Assembly: GCA_001567115.1 (NCBI GenBank)
Contig: LMZT01000148.1
Span: 1-53,438 of the forward strand
Reading direction: 5' to 3'
DNA from: Candidatus Hinthialibacteria bacterium OLB16
GTDB taxonomy: Bacteria > Hinthialibacterota > Hinthialibacteria > OLB16
DNA: 53,438 nt
Shown: in pieces, positions 49,673 through 53,438 of the stretch
Layout of the letters: every line of letters begins with the position of its first letter
Position numbering within the stretch: the first letter of the stretch is position 1
The notes under the pieces: generated by a model
Databases searched by the model: none
Seen by the model: the letters and a program-made list of their open reading frames with translations, nothing else
Told to the model about the DNA's origin: nothing
Translations under genes and position numbers: made by a program

Positions 49673-50764
49673 TTATTTAAAAAAGTTCCTCAACAGGTTG
49701 ACCCCGCTCTGTATGGCTGCCCCGGGATCATTCTTGATCACCTCGGCGATCAGGCCCCGCTGGATTTGCTGAAAGGCTTCTCCATCGCGAGTGAGAAGGT
49801 TCTCCTTGAACTCAATCGGACCGAGTTGAACTGTGTCTTCCCTCTTCTGAAAGGATTCGAGGATTGGAGAGATGTTCTCGGCCACTTCTTTGCTCTGGCT
49901 GATCTTCGGGCCGAACTGAACACCTTTCAGGCGCAGGGTGAGCGTGCCCTGGATAGTCGGGAGCCGGGAATCTGCTGTGAGGTGTACCGAAAAAGAACCA
50001 CTGCGAATCCAGTCGCTCGCTCGTATCTTCGGGAATTGCGGAGCCTGGCCTGCAATGGCCAGATACTTCTCGAGCACCGGAACCTGCAAATCCAGAACAC
50101 GGATATCCGCCTGGAGGTGTTTTTCCGCTGTGACATGATGCCCGCTGAACAGCACCTGGGGTGAGCCAGGCTGATCGGTGAGTAAAACCTTTCCATGGAA
50201 GTCAAAGGGAACCGGAAAGAGATCGGTTTTCTTCAATGAAAAAGGGGACAAATCCAGACTCGCCTGGTGGATCAATGGCTGTTTCTTCCCTTTGATTTCC
50301 ACCTGAACATCCCGCCATGCCAAATCCAGATTCTGGCACCATATCGACTCCGCGGTGAGGATCGCGGGCGCCTGGCCCGAACTGCTCCCGGAAATGTCCA
50401 GCTTCCCATCCACCTTCCAGCCGGTCGGAAGGGTTGTGCTCCAGTTCGCGGCAGGAGCCTCGAGTGACTGGATATGGATGCGGTCTCTCACATAGGACAG
50501 AAAGGCCAGGTTCACATTGAAATCCGGCAGCTCCCACTGGATCCCCTGATCCTCCATACGGGTCATGAATCGGAGGTCTTTTCCCCAGACCCGTCCGATT
50601 GGAATGATTCCCTGGAAGGATCCGACTGTGGCCGGGTATTTTCCGGTTTCCCTGAGGGCTTCCAGCACAAAGGTGCGTGCATACACCACCACGAAGTAAT
50701 GCCCGAATCCGGCCAGCAGGAGAAGGATCAGGAACACGATAATTTTTTTGCGAGCACGAGCCAT
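49673..50764 (-). CDS. AsmA/DUF748-like envelope protein
   Basis: The 363-residue protein has one N-terminal membrane helix (IIVFLILLLLAGFGHYFVVVY). It is followed by a beta-rich periplasmic region with repeating amphipathic strands, including GWKVDGKLDISGS, FDFHGKVLLT, and LPTIQGTLTLRLKGVQFGP. It ends with the helix QSGVNLLRNFF. This is the pattern of AsmA-like or GspN-like envelope proteins that link the inner and outer membranes, some of which move phospholipid. The assignment is by pattern only. It starts two bases after the stop of the NIF3 gene, so they are co-transcribed. Confidence 0.6.
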   Translation of the reverse strand: MARARKKIIVFLILLLLAGFGHYFVVVYARTFVLEALRETGKYPATVGSFQGIIPIGRVWGKDLRFMTRMEDQGIQWELPDFNVNLAFLSYVRDRIHIQSLEAPAANWSTTLPTGWKVDGKLDISGSSSGQAPAILTAESIWCQNLDLAWRDVQVEIKGKKQPLIHQASLDLSPFSLKKTDLFPVPFDFHGKVLLTDQPGSPQVLFSGHHVTAEKHLQADIRVLDLQVPVLEKYLAIAGQAPQFPKIRASDWIRSGSFSVHLTADSRLPTIQGTLTLRLKGVQFGPKISQSKEVAENISPILESFQKREDTVQLGPIEFKENLLTRDGEAFQQIQRGLIAEVIKNDPGAAIQSGVNLLRNFFK

Positions 50765-50766
50765 GC

Positions 50767-51885
50767 TTATACCCCTCTGTAGACCGGCTGTGGTTCATCT
50801 TCGAGAACCCGGAGTTTCGTATCATTAAAGACTTCCCTCAGGTACAAGGCCATGTTTGAGATGAAAAACCTCTCCGTATAAAAGTGATCCACATCCACCA
50901 GACAGATCCCTTTCTCCAGGCAGTTCAAAGCATCATGGTGGCCGGTATCTCCGGTGACATACACATCGGTTGTTGAAGCATTCAACTGGCGGATCAGGGA
51001 CTTGCCCCCGCCGCTGCACCAGGAAATTTTTTTCACCTTTCTTTTTGGATCACCGGCGAATCGGACTGGCGCTTCACCTCTGCCGATGGTCTTGCGAACC
51101 CGGGCGGCGAAGTCTTCGAGAGGAATTTCCTGATCCAGCTCCCCCTTCCAGAGGAAATGTTTTTCGCTGTGATATCCGCTGAGTTCATACAGGTCATAGG
51201 CCACCTCTTCATAAGGATGCGCCTGCAGGAGAGCAGCCAGGACTGAATCGATCTTCTTCTTCGGGAAGATCATTTCCAGACGGGCTTCCGGGACTTTTTC
51301 AAGCTGGCCTCTGCTGCCGATAGCCGGGTTGGACTGCTGGCTTCCACGAAAAGTTCCGACTCCCTGAGTGGTGAAAGAGCATTCTGAATACTCACCGATT
51401 TCTCCCGCACCCGCCTTCGAAAGCCCCTGCCGAACCCCATCCAGAGCAGCTTCCGGAACAAAGGTGACCAGCTTCATCTGGGGGGGATGGAAGGGTGCGG
51501 CGGACATCTGGATATCCTGGAGTTCGAGCAACTCTCCCAGGGAACGGTTCATCGACAGCCGCGGTGAGGCATCCACATTGGTGTGCGCAATGAACAATGC
51601 CATCCGATGATGGATCAGGGTGGCGATCTCACAGCCCGGGCTTGAATTGAAATCGATCTGCCGAAGCGGCTCGAAGATGAGCGGATGATGAGCGATCACC
51701 AGGCCGGCGCTGTTTTGAGCGGCTCTGCCAAGGCTTTCACGGTTCACATCGAGTGTGATAAAAACAGTCTCGATCACCGCATTGCGGTCGCCAACCTGCA
51801 GACCGATACGGTCCCAGTCGGCCGCCATTTCCGGTGGCGCCGCCTGTTGAACCACCTCGAGGATTGCATACAGGGGTTGTGGCAT
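50767..51885 (-). CDS. NIF3/YbgI-type dinuclear metal protein (GTP cyclohydrolase I type 2 homologue)
   Basis: The protein has 372 residues from the ATG at 51883-51885 (MPQPLYAILEV), with GTAAGG eight bases upstream; the longer reading to 51936 has no support. NIF3 motifs are WDRIGLQVGDRNAVIETVFI, VIAHHPLIFEPL, FIAHTNVDASP, VYVTGDTGHHDALN and LVDVDHFYTE, which provide the His, Asp and Glu ligands of a dinuclear metal site. The central insert (about 125-225, with VTFVPEAALDGVRQGLSKAG) is the PII-like domain found in long bacterial forms. Function is unproven; the members are metal-dependent hydrolases or chaperones. It is divergent from the pseudopilin. Confidence 0.9.
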   Translation of the reverse strand: MPQPLYAILEVVQQAAPPEMAADWDRIGLQVGDRNAVIETVFITLDVNRESLGRAAQNSAGLVIAHHPLIFEPLRQIDFNSSPGCEIATLIHHRMALFIAHTNVDASPRLSMNRSLGELLELQDIQMSAAPFHPPQMKLVTFVPEAALDGVRQGLSKAGAGEIGEYSECSFTTQGVGTFRGSQQSNPAIGSRGQLEKVPEARLEMIFPKKKIDSVLAALLQAHPYEEVAYDLYELSGYHSEKHFLWKGELDQEIPLEDFAARVRKTIGRGEAPVRFAGDPKRKVKKISWCSGGGKSLIRQLNASTTDVYVTGDTGHHDALNCLEKGICLVDVDHFYTERFFISNMALYLREVFNDTKLRVLEDEPQPVYRGV

Positions 51886-51934
51886 ACAGAAAACCTTACA
51901 CGCAGTTTTTTTCTGGTCAATGGTGGGAAAAAGC

Positions 51935-51964
51935 AAAATTCCGGTAGAGCCGGACCGGAATTTT
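51935..51964. terminator. Strong hairpin with T-runs on both sides, between divergent genes
   Basis: A perfect 10-bp stem is formed by AAAATTCCGG (51935-51944) and CCGGAATTTT (51955-51964) with a ten-base loop. It is followed by TT on + and by a T-rich stretch on - (GCTTTTTCC). It looks like a bidirectional terminator but lies between divergent genes, 43 bases before the pseudopilin start. It may be a leader attenuator or a block to antisense transcription. A TATAGT follows at 51968. Confidence 0.5.
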
Positions 51965-52006
51965 TTCTATAGTGATGCCCATAAAACAAGGAGGAGATCC
52001 ACAAAC

Positions 52007-52663
52007 ATGGTTTATTTCATATCCTTCTACCACTCTGCTCAGCACCTGCGATCCCGATCCCGATCCGGTTTCACACTGATCGAACTCCTCATCGTCATCG
52101 CCATTATTCTGATCCTGATCGCCATCGCGCTTCCTAATTTTCTATCAGCCCAGATTCGAGCCAAGGTCACCAATGCCATCGGAGACTTGCGCACCATTGA
52201 AACCGCTCTCGAATCTTACCGCATCCAGTATTCCAAATATCCGGACTGGACCAAGAACCTGGTGCGTGGGATTGACGAAGCCCACCCGAACCAGATCCGC
52301 TTCTATCGCCTGACCACTCCGATCAAATTCCTCAAATCGGTTCCTGACGATCCCTTTGCCTCTTTTACCAACACCGAGGATATCCGCCAGTGGGGGATTG
52401 CTTACGACTACATCGACTGCCAGCGTGGGAAAGATGACAATAGCTGCTGGGGGCACCTGTGGCGGTTGAACAGCTGGGGTCCGGATGCCCGCAATGGCTG
52501 GGGAGGGCTGCGAGATTTCGGAGTTCCCGCCGGATGCCCGCGAGGCGCTCCTCTGTTTACATATAGCCCCACCAATGGAACCAACAGCAAGGGCGACCTG
52601 ACCTGGGTTGGCCCGAAAGATGGAAGGATCAAACCTTACTGCCACATTCGCAATGGAGCCTGA
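52007..52663 (+). CDS. Type II secretion-style pseudopilin (prepilin N-terminal cleavage motif)
   Basis: The 218-residue protein begins at ATG 52007, with GGAGGAG at 51990-51996. The leader MVYFISFYHSAQHLRSRSRS is cut by prepilin peptidase before FTLIELLIVIAII, and Glu5 (the E of TLIEL) is present. The helix continues LIAIALPNFLSAQIRAKVTN, then LRTIETALESYRIQYSKYPD. This style is typical of abundant pseudopilin-like proteins in Sumerlaeota-, Planctomycetes- and Omnitrophota-type bacteria. The C-terminal half is Trp/Gly/Asn-rich (GWGGLRDFGVPAGCPRG) with a disulfide-capable Cys pair. No pilin ATPase or peptidase is nearby, so assembly genes lie elsewhere. A likely sigma70 promoter for the next gene follows. 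Confidence 0.88.
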   Translation: MVYFISFYHSAQHLRSRSRSGFTLIELLIVIAIILILIAIALPNFLSAQIRAKVTNAIGDLRTIETALESYRIQYSKYPDWTKNLVRGIDEAHPNQIRFYRLTTPIKFLKSVPDDPFASFTNTEDIRQWGIAYDYIDCQRGKDDNSCWGHLWRLNSWGPDARNGWGGLRDFGVPAGCPRGAPLFTYSPTNGTNSKGDLTWVGPKDGRIKPYCHIRNGA

Positions 52664-52716
52664 GTTAAAGAGCCTTCTCTGACCCCTTGTTCGACTGATA
52701 GAGGGTCCTGGTTCGG

Positions 52717-52746
52717 TTGACAGCACCCTACCGGCCTGACTAAAAT
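52717..52746 (+). promoter_or_regulatory. Sigma70-type promoter of the terminal secreted-protein gene
   Basis: A perfect TTGACA at 52717-52722 and TAAAAT at 52741-52746 are separated by 18 bases. Transcription should start near 52753, 26 bases before the ATG. It is the best-matching -35 element noticed in the window. Confidence 0.6.
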
Positions 52747-52778
52747 CACAAGATGATACGAGAAGGCCTCTATCTGTC

Positions 52779-53438
52779 ATGAACTGCCACATTTTTGCGG
52801 GAATTCTGGCAATCTGTCTCCTTATCACCTTCCCATCGGATGCATTGACAATCTATTCAACCGGATTCGAAAACAGTGAAGGTTTCCCAGTTGGAAGCCT
52901 GCCGATTACCGGCCTGAACGGGTGGATCGAAGAGGTCGGAAACGGCCTGTCTGCCATTGTCACTTCACAGAAGCATACCGGCACTCAATCTCTTCGGGTC
53001 GCGGCAAACTCGACAGTTAAAAAAGACATCGTTTCCGCTGGCAGCCTGATCTATCTGGATGGGTGGTACAACCCTCCATCGAGCTCGGTTTTTCCGGATC
53101 TGGATGGATATCCAGCCTCCAGCGCTGTGTTCATGTTTCACACCACCTCCGGACTGATCGGCCTGGATGGGGATGGAGCCGGGAACGGCGCCTGGCAGGA
53201 ATCCCATATCCTGGCCAGCCTCGGATTCAATCGAATCACCCTCCTGCTGGATTATTCAAACAAGATCTGGTCTCTCTACCTGAATGAGCAGATGATCTTC
53301 CAGAACATGGGGTTCAAAAACAATTCAGTTTCTCAGCTGAATGGAATCCGGATTGATTCCGCCCGGAACCAGAGCGGCTACCTGGACACTTTCCAGGTTC
53401 TTGATGAACCACCTGATTTCTTATTGCAAGATCCAACA
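52779..53438 (+). CDS. Secreted protein, N-terminal part (3' end cut by window)
   Basis: The frame is open from ATG 52779 to the window edge, giving 220 residues. A signal peptide opens it (IFAGILAICLLITFPSDALT). The mature part begins IYSTGFENSEGFPVGSLPIT and reads like a beta-sandwich of the LamG/concanavalin type: GWIEEVGNGLSAIVTSQKHT, SLRVAANSTVKKDIV, FNRITLLLDYSNKIWSLYLN, then VSQLNGIRIDSARNQSGYLD. Such domains bind sugars or cap larger surface proteins. The opening FENSEGFPVG resembles the heads of other PT-linker secreted proteins, so a linker and further domains may follow beyond the window. The function is unknown. Confidence 0.75.
   Translation, partial: MNCHIFAGILAICLLITFPSDALTIYSTGFENSEGFPVGSLPITGLNGWIEEVGNGLSAIVTSQKHTGTQSLRVAANSTVKKDIVSAGSLIYLDGWYNPPSSSVFPDLDGYPASSAVFMFHTTSGLIGLDGDGAGNGAWQESHILASLGFNRITLLLDYSNKIWSLYLNEQMIFQNMGFKNNSVSQLNGIRIDSARNQSGYLDTFQVLDEPPDFLLQDPT

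Overview
The window reads as a chromosomal segment of an uncultivated Gram-negative bacterium with moderately high GC. Secreted proteins carry Pro/Thr (TPTPT) linkers, a lone dockerin-like calcium loop, a type II-style pseudopilin and secretin N-domain-like repeats. That mix is common in candidate phyla such as Sumerlaeota, Hydrogenedentota or Omnitrophota. The phylum is inference from protein style; no phylogeny was run.

Layout. 1-3.1 kb: HEAT/TPR scaffold proteins and a secreted PT-linker protein. 3.3-6.7 kb: a tight + strand run of a diguanylate cyclase, an ABC permease and YggS. 6.7-7.5 kb (-): a heptose-type nucleotidyltransferase and a small membrane protein. 7.7-12.3 kb (+): siroheme nitrite/sulfite reductase, FabI, a GT-C-type membrane protein and a SUMF1-domain protein. 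12.5-13.9 kb: an NtrC-type regulator. 13.9-21.1 kb (-): RtcB, MutS and three secreted proteins, one with a duplicated unknown domain. 21.1-21.5 kb: a structured RNA resembling 6S RNA and tRNA-Ile(GAT). 21.7-23.5 kb (+): a thioredoxin-like lipoprotein and a diheme cytochrome c. 23.6-26.5 kb (-): apt, tpx and the ribosomal operon rpsF-ssb-rpsR-rpsT. 26.8-33.5 kb (-): surface-polysaccharide-type proteins, a degenerate receiver and metG. 33.6-39.95 kb: methyltransferase, MEMO-like protein, PhyH dioxygenase, an Fe-S Rrf2 regulator and a HDOD/HD-GAF-kinase-receiver hybrid. 40.0-49.1 kb (-): an apparent operon glgA, dgoD-like, GT-C protein, giant heparinase-like secreted protein. 49.2-53.4 kb: DUF309, an AsmA-like protein, a NIF3 protein, a pseudopilin and a partial secreted protein.

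How the genes fit together. Housekeeping (translation, repair, fatty-acid synthesis, purine salvage) is interleaved with envelope glycan synthesis/degradation and signalling (c-di-GMP, HD/HDOD, sigma54, Rrf2). No transposase, integrase, CRISPR array or phage gene was seen. Six otherwise intact genes are broken by seven single-base-type indels, most in short homopolymers. This pattern fits sequencing or consensus error better than gene decay.

The most unusual signals are a methionyl-tRNA synthetase whose KMSKS loop reads KEAKT, a heptose-type adenylyltransferase with SYAH in place of HxGH, the duplicated uncharacterised secreted domain at 18.8-19.7 kb, the 6S-like RNA, and the glycan operon at 40-49 kb.
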